This document shows, in pieces, positions 1 through 12,305 of a DNA stretch of 64,000 bases. Origin of the DNA: Lepidodermella squamata (taxonomy: Eukaryota; Gastrotricha); the NCBI GenBank assembly GCA_047495785.1, contig JBLDXI010000017.1, forward strand, positions 3,162,001 to 3,226,000. The letters are read 5' to 3'. Below the pieces are notes generated by a model, which saw only the letters and a program-made list of their open reading frames with translations, was not told the DNA's origin and made no database searches. Made by a program: the position numbers and the translations under genes. Position 1 is the stretch's first letter, and every line of letters begins with the position of its first letter.

Positions 1-378
1 CAGGTAATCCTGGATACTTTTATTATTTGCATCACCTTTTTAATAAAGTATGCGTGATTTTTATTTGCTCGTAGCAAGTCAAAACATTATTAGACATTCG
101 CCTCTCGTTTTTCTTACAACAACAAAATGTGTAACTATTATCAGTGAAGTAGAGCTGAATTAGTATCTACCCGATGTGGCTGCGCCCTGTGTAAGATATT
201 ATGACTAATGTTGTTGAAGCGCAGCGCTGAAAACTGTTACTAATGAAACTCTGATGTTATATTATTATTATTATCAACAGATGATGAAAAAAAATAAAAT
301 ATTAGATGACTTCGATTTTTGTTACCGTCCCATATAACGTCTTTCGATGACTTATTTTAGAGGTTAACCATAACTAGG
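1..378. other. Non-coding region upstream of XPA
   Basis: AT-rich sequence with no recognisable gene. A pyrimidine tract ending in ttttag at 360 is followed 19 nt later by the XPA start codon. It could be a spliced-leader acceptor; no leader sequence is visible here to prove it. Confidence 0.5.
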
Positions 379-1116
379 ATGGCCTCATCGCGGCGGGACA
401 AGAATGCGAACGTTGAGTGTCTTGTTGACAGTGGCGCCGGTTTCTTTACAACTAGCACGGAGGCAGAGATAATCGCGTCAGTGACCTCAGCCTCGACTTC
501 AAAGCCGCGGCCGACAATTGCCGACAACATCGCTGCAGGTGATTCACTGCCCCTGTGTATAGAGTGCAAATGCGACATTATTGAGTCTTTCTTAATGGAC
601 AACTTCGACCTATTCGTGTGTAACTCATGTCGCCGTAGTTTGGACCCTAAATATCGTCTCATCTCACGAACTGGCGCTAAACAGCAGTATTTGCTGAAAG
701 ACTGCGATTTTGATCAACGTGAACCGCCTCTCAAGTATATACTACGTCGAAATCCTCACAAGCCCAACTCCCAGGCACTCCCAGGAGAGAAAAGATCGTT
801 GTTTTCAAGTAACGGTGACATGAAACTATACCTTGAGATGAGCGTGCGCGACCGCGCTATCGAAGTTTTTGGTGATTTGGAGAAGATCGAAGAGGCTCGA
901 AATGTTCGTACAGACAAAGCCCGAGCGTTGCATGATAAGCGCTTCAAGGCTCAGCTTCGAGAAATGCGACAGACAATTGGGGGTGGCCAGTCGTCATCAA
1001 AAGCAGCCGCGAGTAAAGTTCCCTCGCGCCATGTTCACTCGTACGTCGCTACTTCAAAAGCCGATGTCAAAAAGTGCTCGGAGTGTGGTCAAACAATAAC
1101 AGTAGAGCAACTGTGA
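379..1116 (+). CDS. XPA: DNA repair protein XPA (damage recognition, nucleotide excision repair)
   Basis: Single-exon gene of 245 residues. The centre matches the XPA family closely: a C4 zinc finger (CIEC at about 60-63, CNSC at about 81-84), then the family block LLKDCDFDQREPPLKYI (residues about 105-121) and the GDMKLYL motif that begins the DNA-binding helical region. The basic C-terminal half ends in a second Cys/His cluster (a conserved His-rich stretch and CSEC), as in other XPA proteins. In the known family XPA binds damaged DNA, RPA and TFIIH in the nucleus to verify lesions during excision repair. The start is the first ATG after a splice-acceptor-like site at 360. A polyadenylation signal aataaa lies around 1164-1169. 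The length is close to the human protein (273 aa); the poorly conserved N-terminus is Ser/Thr rich. Confidence 0.96.
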   Translation: MASSRRDKNANVECLVDSGAGFFTTSTEAEIIASVTSASTSKPRPTIADNIAAGDSLPLCIECKCDIIESFLMDNFDLFVCNSCRRSLDPKYRLISRTGAKQQYLLKDCDFDQREPPLKYILRRNPHKPNSQALPGEKRSLFSSNGDMKLYLEMSVRDRAIEVFGDLEKIEEARNVRTDKARALHDKRFKAQLREMRQTIGGGQSSSKAAASKVPSRHVHSYVATSKADVKKCSECGQTITVEQL

Positions 1117-2005
1117 TATTGCTGTAAATATGCATTTTAGCTGAATTTTTGTTTTTTATGTGGAAATAAACTCGATCATGTATCAATAAGTCTCGAAAAG
1201 CTCCACTCTTTCCTGAAAATTGATTTCCTGACCTGCTAATATGCTTTTCGAAACTCCTGGAGCCCAAGGTCTCGTTAAATACCATGTAACAAATGAAAAA
1301 GCTGATTTTTTACAATCGAATTTTTGCGTGTGCTCGTCAAGACAACAACAACAAAACAACAAAACAAGACAAGATGAGGATAGCGGATGGCATAAAATAT
1401 GCTAGGACTGGAAATGTTTGAAAATTTAATGGTTCGATAACTGGTTTTCCTTGCGATAAACACTGAATTGAAATGACCTTGCTGAATTGAAAGTTCCGCG
1501 ATGTTTCACGACAATACTGCTTCAGTTAACAATAATTAATAACAAACGATCACCGAATTCACTCAAATTAGGTATACGCAAAGAAATCAAAATACGTTTA
1601 CAAACCAAAAAACAATAGCGATTACGAGCTTTGATGCGGTTTTATATAACCGCGGGGTGAATCAAAACAATACATGATATTTCAATAACTTTGATCAGCT
1701 AATTTTGACTGCAAACGCGCAGCAAATGTGTTTGCTCAACCCATCTTACGCCGGACCTAGTAAATGGGATCAAGACCATCAGCCATGCAAAATTTAGTTT
1801 TCGCTCAGTCGTTCGGACGCCTTCTTTAAAGTTGTATTCATCAAAGTTTCATCGAATTCGGCTACAACCACAAAGAAGTCCTTATACCTGCACTAATACA
1901 GATGCATGTGAAAAAGGTCCCCAGGCGTGTTTATGTATGCATTACGGTTTTCTTTTGAAGCCCTGGAAAATTGAAAATTGGCGAATGGGCAGGTCCCGGG
2001 TTACC

Positions 2006-2032
2006 GGGGACTGCTGTTAGTCGGCAGACCCC
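2006..2032. other. GC-rich imperfect hairpin
   Basis: The sequence folds back as GGGG-A-CTGC, a 9-nt loop, then GCAG-A-CCCC: eight base pairs with one A/A mismatch. It stands out in AT-rich surroundings. Function unknown. Confidence 0.4.
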
Positions 2033-2566
2033 CTCCCCGTTTTTCTCTGTTTGTCCTTGACGCCCGCGGCAAATGCCGTTCGTGTCATTTACATTCTTCA
2101 AAATTTGTTAAACGTTACTTGAGTGATATAAAAATTGAATAAAAATTTAGAATGACCTTGAACATTTTATTTTCAATTTTTTGGCGCGTGACTTCAGGTT
2201 TCCCGTCAGGCGATACCGACCTGTCGAATTAATGCGTGAAAATTTGTCAGGATTCAGTTGACGATTCAGGATTAGTGAATATCGAAAAGCTAGCATGGTA
2301 TTGCATTCAGGAATGGAACAGTTACATTAATAAGTTGATACTATTTTGCTTTGCGGAGTAACCCAGCTGCGTACAAATATCTGCCTAATTTCGGAAGTGC
2401 GCCAAAATATCGGTATCGGTGTAGTGCGCGCACTTGCGCGATAATTAGCAGACCATTAGACGCACACGCAGAATGGTCGTAATGATCGTGTGGCAAATGG
2501 AGGTGCGTAAGTAAGAAGTGTGTACGATTGATTGATGGACAATTTTAGTCAAACGTTATTCTTCGC

Positions 2567-2712
2567 TGCCAATGACCGCAACATTGGGTGAACAGACCGC
2601 AACCATAAGCCTGACACCTCGCTGGAAAAATCAGTCAGCTGTTGCCTTCCAATTGGAGAGTTCAAATATTAGCAGAAAATCGATAAACATTAGTACATTG
2701 ATTGAAACATTG
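2567..2712. repeat. Dispersed repeat, copy 1 (direct partner at 3642-3818)
   Basis: This block shares a colinear series of words with 3642-3818, including cgctgcc, taacattggg or caacattggg, gttgcctt..aa.tggaga, agaaaatcgat and ttgaaacatt, separated by small indels. It looks like an old, diverged transposon or satellite unit. No coding potential is evident. Confidence 0.65.
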
Positions 2713-2754
2713 GCTGTTGATGGTTTATAGTCATGTCTAAGAAAAACACATTTG

Positions 2755-2850
2755 CCTTACGCGCACTTGCTTCGCAGTGCGACGTAATGGGCAGGTCCCA
2801 ATTATTTTCCCTCCTGGTATCTGGGATCCTGAACTTGTGATCATTCGAAC
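2755..2850 (-). repeat. Inverted-repeat arm, partner at 4819-4912
   Basis: The reverse complement of this segment matches 4819-4912 over about 95 bp with roughly 90% identity by eye. Shared words include ttcaggatccca, aataattgggacctgccc and attacgtcgcactgcg. Much better conservation than the neighbouring direct repeat suggests a younger mobile sequence, possibly a MITE-like element. The two arms lie about 2 kb apart. Confidence 0.75.
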
Positions 2851-3641
2851 CTATGGTGATCATTTGAACAGTGGGACTGTTAACATGCTCGCTTTCGCTC
2901 GCATATGTAAACAGTCCCAAAGCTTCCCCATATGATGAACATTTATCAGTCTTATTTTCTGTCATTTTTACCATCCACTTCTTCTGTCTCCACTCGCATT
3001 AGCAGTGTCGCCTATAATCTTCATAGTCGTTTATCATTTATCGTATGATCGTTTCCATCTTTTATATCCCCTGTTTTCCTAACAAAAGTAATAATGATAG
3101 TTTTTCAAGAGTTAAAGAAAATCGGCTTAGCCACAGCCGAGTCGAGATACCTCAGAATAACGCAAAATTCCTTACCAACCGTAGATATAAACGATGGCCA
3201 TATCCCATATCGTGCCTTAACTATTTTTTGCTCTTCATTTTGTTTTAAAATAATATGCGACGATATACAAACGTTTACATGGGCAGTAAGTCATATGAAA
3301 AGGCATGATAACCGCGCTCGTATAGCTCCGCTATTCCCGCATAGACATAATTTAAGATATACTGACTACCCCTTCCATTCCCTTCATACACCAATGTAAA
3401 TCCCATGTACAGATTGCAATGCTTCTTACCGACTCGTTTGAACGAATCTGCATGAAGAATGAAAATAGCACAATTTCCTTATTCTTCGCGTTATATTGGC
3501 ATTGATTTTTTGATACAAGCCTCAAGTCAACAGATTGAGTATAGCTTGAAGTTAAAGTTGGTCTTGCAGAGAATTCCCGATAAAATAGTGATTGTGCCAT
3601 CTGAGCAGTAAAACATTGCTTGACTTTCTAACAGAATCAAC

Positions 3642-3818
3642 CACGCTGCCGATGATAGTAACATTGGGTAAACAATAATTATTCCGCAACCATTTACGTC
3701 TTACACCTAACAACTCGCTATAGAAAATAATATAGTGTCACCTGTTGCCTTTCTAACTGGAGAATGTGAATGTTAGCCGACAGAAAATCGATCAATAAAA
3801 TAGAAACTTTGTTGAAAC
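3642..3818. repeat. Dispersed repeat, copy 2
   Basis: Diverged direct copy of 2567-2712, slightly longer because of an AT-rich insertion near its middle. See the partner entry. Confidence 0.65.
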
Positions 3819-4818
3819 ATTACTTTTTGAGAGTTCTGTATATTTGTCGTATCGTATAATGCAATTTCTCCCAATAGCCGATTGAGATATCCCAATGTGC
3901 AATCCGAATTGTTCCCAACGTCATTTTCAGCTATTTTAAACAGTTTTTTTTTAATTTGGAAACCAAGCAAGATTGCAGAATAGCCTTTCGCCTATCTAGC
4001 AGAGCCCATTTTCCCTAATAACTTGTTCCGTAACTGCGTGTTCTATGAGTTATTAAAAAGCTAGCATAATTTTCACTGTAACAGTCTTCTGGCCTTCTAG
4101 GTCCATTTAAACTCTTTATTAATCAATTTGCAGACCAATCGATAGGGCTCTTCGTGCTCTTTAATATGATGTGATACATTATAATTCAATAACCTGAAGG
4201 CTGATGAAAACAATAGGCAAAAAGCAACTTTCGGATTGCTCATTGAGACATCTCTATCGGCAATTGGGGGATTGACCCAACGGAACCTAGCAGCACCCTT
4301 TTTACAGTGTAAAAGCTGAACTTAGCAGCAAAAGTTGGCAGCACGCCAACGGAAGGTGATGCAAGTGTAATTTTTGTTTCTACCGACTAGTATTGGTCCA
4401 TAACAATCCATAACAAATGATGAAACTTCCAGAACAAGTGGAAGTTAGTGCTGATGAAAACACGCTGCCAGGTTCAAAGCGGTGGGGATTGCCAATACAA
4501 TATGCAATACTACATATTAATTATTACGAAACATATGCGAACTTGTGCAATGCATTACAATGATGAAACATTTATCAGCCTCAATTCTACCATGCACTTA
4601 CTAAAATTTGGTCACATTTTGACATATTCTGTTATTCGTAACGTTGAGCCATTTACCACCAAATTTTTAAAAGTAATATCCTATCAAAGCCGTTCCCAGA
4701 GACTTTGAGTCCCAGACCTTACGACAGACCTTAGGAAGAAGACTGCTTAGGAAGATTCTTGATTTCGTTTCGAAATGTAAAATCGATGCGCTTGGTCCAG
4801 GTTCGGACGAAATGATAT

Positions 4819-4912
4819 GTTCAAATGATCGCCAGTTCAGGATCCCATTTCCAGGAGGAAAAATAATTGGGACCTGCCCATTACGTCGCACTGCGAAGCA
4901 AGTGCGCGTAAG
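4819..4912 (+). repeat. Inverted-repeat arm, partner at 2755-2850
   Basis: Highly similar inverted copy of 2755-2850. The boundaries are where similarity visibly ends (before gttcaaatgatc, after gcgcgtaag). Confidence 0.75.
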
Positions 4913-5623
4913 ACAATTTCCATCGACACGGTTTACGAGGCTTCTATTATGCATGGCCCATGACGAAATCTTAACTGACGACGTTGACCAAGCTACTCGG
5001 CACTACTTATATGGTATTGTAGACCGGCCCCAAAATGTTACTGAGAGGTTCGCAAAGACCCTTGCCCAGCCACCTCAAGGCCTCGCGAACTCCGAGCCCA
5101 AAAAAACCGCCCAAATTTTACATGCAGCAAGGTTGCATTAAATCATCAAAAATGTATTGATGCAATTTTATATTCAAATTTTAGAGATAAAATTTGATAA
5201 AAAATTAAAATGGTTTTAAGATTTGTCCTTCACATGCGCTTGGCGCCAAACGTGAATATGTTCTTGGAGAAACGAAAGGCGGCAAAAGTTGTGTTGCTCT
5301 TGCATGCTGTCGTCCATGTTTAACCTTTTTGAGCGAAAATTATTTGATTTGTGACACGCGTGAGGTTTTTGAAACTGTCTTTCTCTTTGGCTCTTCCTAA
5401 ACCAACAAAAGAAAAGATCACTGCAAGATCAACAAATCAAACATCGGACAATCAGTATCGGTTTGTGTGATTTGGAGATCCATATAGATCTAATTATGTC
5501 TTATGACATCTTGCCAATTCTCAATTTGTAGTTAAATATCATTTTAAATTATTGCTCAATAATACTTTGCATTAATCATTAATTGCGTTGTATTCTGTAT
5601 GTTTAGGGTTATTATTTTGCTCA

Positions 5624-8555
5624 ATGGAACCTCTCTCTCCCGTCAGTTTTGGCGAATCTAGTGGCGGAGTCGCCTCTTCCACTAAGGCAACTCCGAAATC
5701 AGTCGATGATCGTCCCAAGGCGCGCTCAGCTAGAAGGAACGGTGGTAGAACGCCTTTATCTTCTGTTAACAGCACACCATCCAGGAATCGAGGTGCCAGT
5801 CCAGCTGTTGTATTTGGCAGTCAGCCGGGAACCCCTGCTACTCCAGGAGGCGGACTGCGTTCCCGTCCAGACCTTGGAACTCCCTCTCATGGACTGCGCC
5901 AGGTTCAGGTAGGCTTTATCATGGTAATGTACTCGTAAAATGATCTATCATGCGAATTATAGCTTACTAGTGATTTGGGCGGCACAGATCACTTTGCTGA
6001 AACTAGCGAGGGTGATAATGCTTTCAAGCTAGTGGTATGGGGCAGTGATGTTTCAGCTGAGCGTTGCCGTCGCCAATTCTCCCGGTTTTTACGATCTTAC
6101 GTGCCACCAGCCGTTGACCATGACGAAGCAATTACCCATCAGGAGACTTCAGCCTTGGCTGACTCTTGGGAACCTACCCGGCCTTATTATTTGCGAAAGT
6201 TGCGTGAAGTTTCCGAAGCTAAGGATAAGCCGATTCTGGAGATCAACTGCTCTTTCTTGAAGAACTTTGACGCTCAGCTCTACCGTCAAATGATCATGTT
6301 CCCATCTGAAGTCATCGGCTTCTTGGATGATGCAGCGAATGAGGTTTGTCTATTGCCTTGCAATAAATTGCCCACATCTCGATGAATTCTAGGTGTTTTC
6401 GATTGAATTTCCCGATGTTCAACTCAATCGTCCCATCGAGACCAGACCCTATTTGCCGGCGGACTCTGAGTCAGCTCGAGCTCTTCGTCATCTTGGCCCT
6501 TCAGATGTTGACCAGCTGGTCGTCGTTCGTGGAATGGTCATTAGATTGTCCCCAGTAATTCCAGAAATGCGTTCCGCTTTTTTCCGTTGCTCAATCTGTT
6601 CCAACTCTGTAACAATGGATGTTGACCACGGCAATGTGTCTGAACCCCGGTTGTGCACTAACTGCAACTCGAAGCATTCATTCACTATCATTCACAATCT
6701 GTGCACTTTCTTCGACAAGCAACTCATTCGTCTACAGGTTGCCATTTACAATTCAGTTTCTCCTCTTCTCTAAGTATTTATTTTCAGGAAAGCCCTGATG
6801 ACACGCCTCCCGGCCGCACACCTCACGCTCTTTCGCTGTTTGTCAACGGTGATTTGGTCGATGCAGTCCAACCTGGTGATCGCGTTGCTGTAACTGGTAT
6901 CTACCGTACACAGCCTGTACGCGTCAATGCTCGCATGCAAACACTGAGGGCCGTTTATCGCACCCACATCGACGTCCTGCATTTCCGTCGCGATATTGCT
7001 GGCCGCCTCCCATCATCAAAGCTAACTGAATCAGATGCAAATAGCGGTAACGGAATATGCCCGTCCGGAGCTGATGCAAACGATTTCGTCACTGAATGGG
7101 CTAATCGTCTGTCTCCTGATCGCGTTGCCGAGATGAAGAAGCTGTCAGAGGCCCCTGATGTTTACGAGCGCTTAGCTCACGCCCTTGCTCCCAGTGTTTA
7201 CGAACATGAGGATATTAAGAAGGGTCTGCTTTTGCAGTTGATGGCAGGTGTCCGCAAGGATTTGTCCGGCGTTGGCCGTGGCTTTTCGCGCGCCGATATT
7301 CACGTGATTTTATGTGGAGACCCCGGTACCAGCAAGTCGCAACTTCTGCAGTACGTCCACCGCCTGGCCCCACGCAGTCAATACACCGCTGGTCGCGGCT
7401 CATCCGCCGTCGGTTTGACCGCGTTCATCGCTCGTGAGCCTGACACCCGTCAAACTGTGCTGCAACCCGGAGCCTTGGTCCTTTCCGACCGCGGCGTTTG
7501 CTGCATTGACGAATTCGACAAGATGTCCGAAGCCGCCCGCACCATTCTCCACGAAGTTATGGAACAGCAAACGCTGTCAGTCGCCAAGGCTGGTATCGTT
7601 TGCCAACTCAATGCCCGCGCCGCTGTTCTAGCCGCTTGTAACCCGGTGTCTTCGCGATGGGACCGCACCAAGTCAATCATCGACAACATCCGCATGCCTC
7701 CGACCCTTCTGTCGCGCTTCGACTTGGTATTTTTGATGATCGATCCTCAGGATGAAGTTTTCGACCGCCGTCTCGCCCGCCATTTGATCTCTCTTTTCGG
7801 CCCGGCGCCGAACACAACCCGCGAGCACCAGCTTCACCAAGACGAGAACGAGACCGGCACGGTTAGCATGGACGATTTCGCTCGTTCGTCGGCCTCTCAG
7901 CCTATCGGAGCTAACCAATCCGTGGTCGACAACGACCTCTTGCGTGACTACATCGCCTACGCCAAGGCCAAGTTCGACCCTCTCATCAGCGAGCCTGCTC
8001 AACAGGCGCTGGTCGAAGCTTACGTTCGTATGCGTCAAGGACCTGGCACAGGCGGCCAGGTTGCTGCTTATCCGCGTCAACTGGAAGCGCTGATTCGTTT
8101 GGCCGAGGCTCATGCGCGTCTTCGTTGGTCGCCTTCAGTTGAAACTGTCGATGTTCAGGTTCGTTATTTTGAAGAATTATTTCAATTCGAAATTTAATGA
8201 ATTTTCTACAATTTAGGAGGCTCGTCGCTTGTACGGTGAGGCGTTGAAGCAAGCCGCGACTGACCCTTCGACTGGCAGAATCGATGTTGCCCTGCTAACC
8301 ACCGGATTCTCAGCCGCTGGTCGTAAACGCCGTGCGATGCTTCGCGAGGCAGTTAAGCGCCTGCTGACTGGAATGGGCTCGTCGAGTCGCGAAACCATTT
8401 TCCAGTACGAACCTGTCCTAAATCAACTGCGCGCCCAGTCCGATGTGGCTATCAGCTGGGAAATGTTCGAGGACGCTCTTCGCGATCTTGAGGATGAAGA
8501 TACCATCGCTCTTCCTGGCAACCGCACGATTCGTCTCCTGGTGGCTCGTGCTTGA
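5624..8555 (+). CDS. MCM4: Replication licensing helicase subunit MCM4
   Basis: Five exons checked by phase: 5624-5908, 5963-6343, 6393-6737, 6788-8158 and 8217-8555, giving 906 residues (human MCM4 has 863). The Ser/Thr/Pro-rich N-terminus contains several SP/TP pairs, as expected for CDK/DDK-regulated MCM4. It is followed by the MCM N-domain with a C4 zinc finger (CSIC..CTNC, exon 3), then the AAA+ core: Walker [10 protein letters not shown], Walker [10 protein letters not shown] and arginine finger LSRFDL. A C-terminal winged-helix region follows in exon 5. In the known family MCM4 is part of the MCM2-7 ring loaded on origins and the CMG helicase that unwinds DNA in S phase. The chosen ATG is the first after an acceptor-like site at 5606. 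An aataaa signal follows near 8766. Confidence 0.97.
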
Positions 8556-8855
8556 AAACAGCGCAGAATAACAAACACTAAGTGACAGCGATTCATTTCG
8601 TTTTCCGTAAATCTCTATGATCGTAGTTTTGCTGAATGATGAATTTTAAAATTACGTTTCTTTTATGCCGTTTCTTCTTGGTGTTGCATGCCATTTCATA
8701 GCTTATGATGTAGGCCATTGAAAACAGCCGCATGAATTCTTTAATCGAGTCTTATTATCTCCGGCAAATAAAATTAACACGGAAATTCGTTCAGCATTTT
8801 TGAAAACAATTACATGCATTTTTATTTTCAAATCCAAGCTAAATATAATATATCA
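8556..8855. other. Convergent intergenic region
   Basis: 300 bp between the 3' ends of MCM4 (+) and a mARC gene (-), containing the MCM4 3' UTR. Nothing else seen. Confidence 0.6.
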
Positions 8856-10258
8856 CTAGGAACTCATCAGAGTAGCATAGATAACGTCTCCTTTCCTCAA
8901 AAACCCCGGCCGATCGACTGCTGCGTCAACCCCGAAAATAGGCTGGCCACCGTATTCGTCCTGTTTCAATCGAAATCTAAATTAAAATTTAAGGAGGAGC
9001 GAGAATCGAAGGAACATCTGTCATACCTTTTCAAGGTTTTGAGCGGTTCGCCATCAGCTCGACGCGCGCCATTTCTAGCGTCGATTGTGGTAATACGACA
9101 GCGATCACAAGAGCGAAGGCTGCGAAGAATTGTTACATTAGGCGAGGGTATCACCGACCCATCTACAACCTCGAAATCTGATTCCGGACCGATATATATC
9201 CTGTCGAAATCGTCCTGTTGGAATTATTAAAATCTGTTCGAGCAAATTTAGAGTCAAGCGAACCTCGGAAAAGGCCTGGTGCGTTTGAATGAGAAGGTTG
9301 GGTCGGAAATTGCTTGCATCTACAGGCTCATCCCCAGGGTTGAGACGAGCGTTGAGATCTTCGATGGACGATGAGTTGATCAAATGTATCGGCGCAAATT
9401 CACTATAGCCGGTCTGCAATTATTTTTTTCGAGAAAACTTAAAAAAATTGAAGAATAGCCTACTTTGTCGAATTCGCGAATTCTGTGGGTCAATCGACGT
9501 GGGACTGTGACATTCGTCGTGACAGGTTTCATATGAGATGGGCTGTCGGCATGAATTAGAGCAACATCATCGCGATTGAGATAGGTTCGCCACCAATCGG
9601 CAGCTTCTTGTCCGCAGTGATGCCCAGAAACTATTTGCCCTCGTAACCTAAAATAAAAAACTGTCCTGGCTGAACCAATTATGAACTAATTTTAACCTGG
9701 CTTTGACGATAATGGGTGGTTCGGCTGTTACCGATGGGTGGTGAATTACTAGATCCGGCATGCCTGGTGCCGAGAAGCACAGAGTGAAGATGTTTTCAGC
9801 ATCCGAGCCGCTGCTCAGCAAAGAGGTTCGCCTCGGTTTAAGCATCATCCGTAACTGCACCAGGGACATTTTGGGACATTGGCGCTGCGTAATAACTTCT
9901 CCAAACATTATGAAAGACGGAGAAGTCGAAGTTGAGCTGTTTTCTTTCGCTGCGACTACAGCAAAATGTCTATATAAAAACCAGAATTTAACGCAAGTTT
10001 TCGCTACTCATTATAGCAAAACCTATCATTGATGTTGAAAGCCTGAAGACCTATGAAATCGCATACAGCGTTGTCGACCGATATTCCACCGCATGATTTT
10101 ATTGGGTAGATGAAAATTGACTCCAGCGTCCCAACTCTAGTAAGCTGGCGGGAAACTTTCCGAGAATATAGCTTTTGCATGAACAGCGCCATAACATTAC
10201 AGCCCGCAAAAAATGCAACAAGTTCGGCGAAAATTCGTGCATCTTCACCGTGAAGCAT
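8856..10258 (-). CDS. Mitochondrial amidoxime reducing component (mARC)/MOSC-domain protein, copy A
   Basis: Multi-exon minus-strand gene. The N-terminus (from 10258) has a hydrophobic signal-anchor-like segment (residues about 10-30) before the conserved MOSC-N block (VGTLESIFIYPIKSC). The segments read in order: ITQRQCPKMSLV; GQEAADWW; SEFAPIHLINSSSI; SNFRPNLLI; SCDRCRITTI; LKTLKRY; and a last exon with GGQPIFGVDAAVD. All have direct counterparts in mARC. By alignment with human mARC1, the second Cys of CDRC is the molybdenum-ligand position. Known mARC enzymes sit in the mitochondrial outer membrane, bind molybdenum cofactor and reduce N-hydroxylated compounds with cytochrome b5. A tandem paralogue lies 262 bp upstream. 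The intron between 10030 and about 9970 was confirmed by phase; the others are inferred from similarity to copy B. Confidence 0.9.
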
Positions 10259-10519
10259 TATGATAGATTTGATTTTAAAACCTGCGATATTGAAAAGGGT
10301 GTGGACTTCTGAGCGCTATCGATATATGTATCACACCAAGCGAAAAATTATCGCAAGGCACGCGATTGCTGCCCGGCGAGGATGACACGCGATTTTCGAT
10401 TCCGATTATCTCATGAGATTTCTTTTATTTCCCTCGAATCTACCATATAGAAATCTTAAATCTTAACTATATAAGACTCTTAAGTTGCCACGATACTGAC
10501 AGAGAATACACCAGCTTCC

Positions 10520-11860
10520 TTAAAAGTTCAAGAAAGTGGCATAAATCACATCTCCTGGGCGAATGGCCTTTCCAACGTGATCGACGGCTGCATCGACGCC
10601 AAAAATTGGCCAATTGGCATAATATTCACGACGCATTCGATAGCTGCATACAAAATTGCGAATTTCATTAACATAAATTTTTCAATTTTATTTACCGTTT
10701 CAGAGTGGCAATCGGCTCGCCATCAGCTCGCCGTTTACCCTCAACAGGGTTCACCGTCGGCAACAGACATCGATCATTCGGTCTGATTGTTCGGATCACA
10801 GTAACAGATGGCGAGGGCACGATTTCGCCATCGACAACTCTGAATTCGGATTCGGCTCCGATGTAAATTCGATCAAATTCATCCTTAAAAAGTTGATAAG
10901 CAAAGGATTATGCCGAGCCTGGCTCAAATGGAAAAAATTCACCTCGATATAAGGCCTCAAGGCTCTAATCAGAATACCAGGCCGGAAATTGGAGACAGTA
11001 ATCGGCGTATCAGATTCAATTCGTGAGTTTAAATCATCGATTGATGCAGAGTTAATAATGTGAAGTTGCGCCCAGTCATTGTAACCAGTCTGAAAAAATT
11101 GCAAAAAATCAACATTGAATTAGTCATAATTGATTAACCTTGACATTTTCACCGACGCGCTGACGCCATAAGCCAGGAACAGCTTCAGGCAATGGCAAAA
11201 CGTCTTTCAAGTGATCAGGGCTTTCAGCGTAAATCAAGACAACATCTTCGCGTTTGAGATAGGATCGCCACCATTTTGCAGCCTCTTCACCACAGTTACG
11301 ACCACGATAAGGCATGCCAAACAGTCTGAAATAAAAAGACAACAATTGACTTCACGGTTTGCAAAAAAGTTGTTGTTACTTGGCGTCTACGATGGCCAGT
11401 TCTTTATTAAGGGGGAGGCGGATCACTAAATCAGGCATATCAGGGGCCGAAAAACGCCATGCCGTGTTGCTGTCTTGATTTTCGAAATTGACCCCGACCA
11501 GTGCCATTTGAGGATATTGTCTTTGAGTCAAAATGATGCCAGGAGTCCCGTCCGAGGTCAGAGTTGCGACCGCGAAATGCCTGAAAATCACAATAGATTG
11601 AATTTTTTGATTGTTTATAGAAGCTACCGGTCGGTAATACTGCCGTGATGCATACCAGTGTCATCACAAGTAGCCTCGCTGACAGGTAGGCCGCGACACG
11701 ACTTTGCAGGGTAGATGAACAGAGATTCCACGCAGCCAACACGTGTTAATTTGCTTCGAACCCGGCGGGAACAGGTCCGCATCAGGTAGGCCATGACGTT
11801 TGAGCCGGCGAAGTGAAAAGCCAAGCCAGCCATAGTCGACGCATTGTTATCAGAAAACAT
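10520..11860 (-). CDS. mARC/MOSC-domain protein, copy B
   Basis: Paralogue of the downstream copy with the same exon order: a hydrophobic N-terminal anchor, VGCVESLFIYPAKSC, LTQRQYPQMALV, CGEEAAKWW, NDWAQLHIINSASI, SNFRPGILI, NDRCLLPTV, and a final WPIFGVDAAVD block ending at the stop codon at 10520-10522. The putative Mo-coordinating Cys (second Cys of the CxxC in copy A) is kept, while the first Cys is Asn. Its role is inferred to be molybdoenzyme reduction at the mitochondrial outer membrane, as for mARC. The 262-bp gap to copy A on the same strand suggests tandem duplication and perhaps co-transcription. An alternative upstream ATG at 12077 is in another frame and was not used. Confidence 0.9.
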
Positions 11861-12305
11861 GACTATTCAATCGAAAAATCCTTAGTTTTAATGGTCGAAA
11901 AGTCAAGAAAACAGTTTTTAGGGCGGCCTTTGTTAGGTTGCCTATAGTTTTCCGAATAGCCAATGACCAGGGCTTAACGGCTGCGGTAAAATAGCCTGGT
12001 TGCGTGGGTGACATATTAGATAGACCGGCTAATTTGTGGCCTCGGAAAAAACGTACACAGTTGAACCAACGAAGCATTATCGCTGCGAAAATGTGATATG
12101 AAGGGATAGCGTAAATTCATCCGTAGGATTTCTAGACAGTGTTATTAATGCAAGAGTAATGTAACTGAGCTCGCCAAAAAAACAACACCGAGTTCGACCT
12201 TTTTATTTGAGTGCTGTCCGAAACACACGCTTTAGTGCTAAGTCATAATCTGTGATTTTCACTATCATCTCCTTGTTGTAAATAATAATTGGCACAACTT
12301 ATTGA
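11861..12305. promoter_or_regulatory. Divergent promoter region
   Basis: 445 bp between the starts of mARC copy B (-) and the RING-Rab gene (+). It must hold the 5' ends of both. No defined motif was recognised. Confidence 0.5.

Larger units (their letters stand above)
1117..5623. other. Gene-poor, repeat-bearing intergenic region
   Basis: About 4.5 kb without a convincing gene. It holds the XPA 3' UTR, diverged dispersed repeats (listed separately), a small GC-rich hairpin near 2006-2032, and only short unrelated reading frames. One open frame (4812-5141, 109 codons) lies over a repeat copy and resembles nothing I recognise. An acceptor-like site (gtttag, ending 5606) lies 17 nt before the MCM4 start. 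Confidence 0.5.

Noticed and set aside
4812-5141. 109-codon frame covering a repeat arm
   Set aside because: Its first 35 codons are the repeat sequence itself, which also appears in another context at 2755-2850; no protein family recognised.
11850-12077. Possible N-terminal exon of mARC copy B starting at 12077
   Set aside because: It is in a different frame, and the protein already has a family-like N-terminal anchor from 11860.
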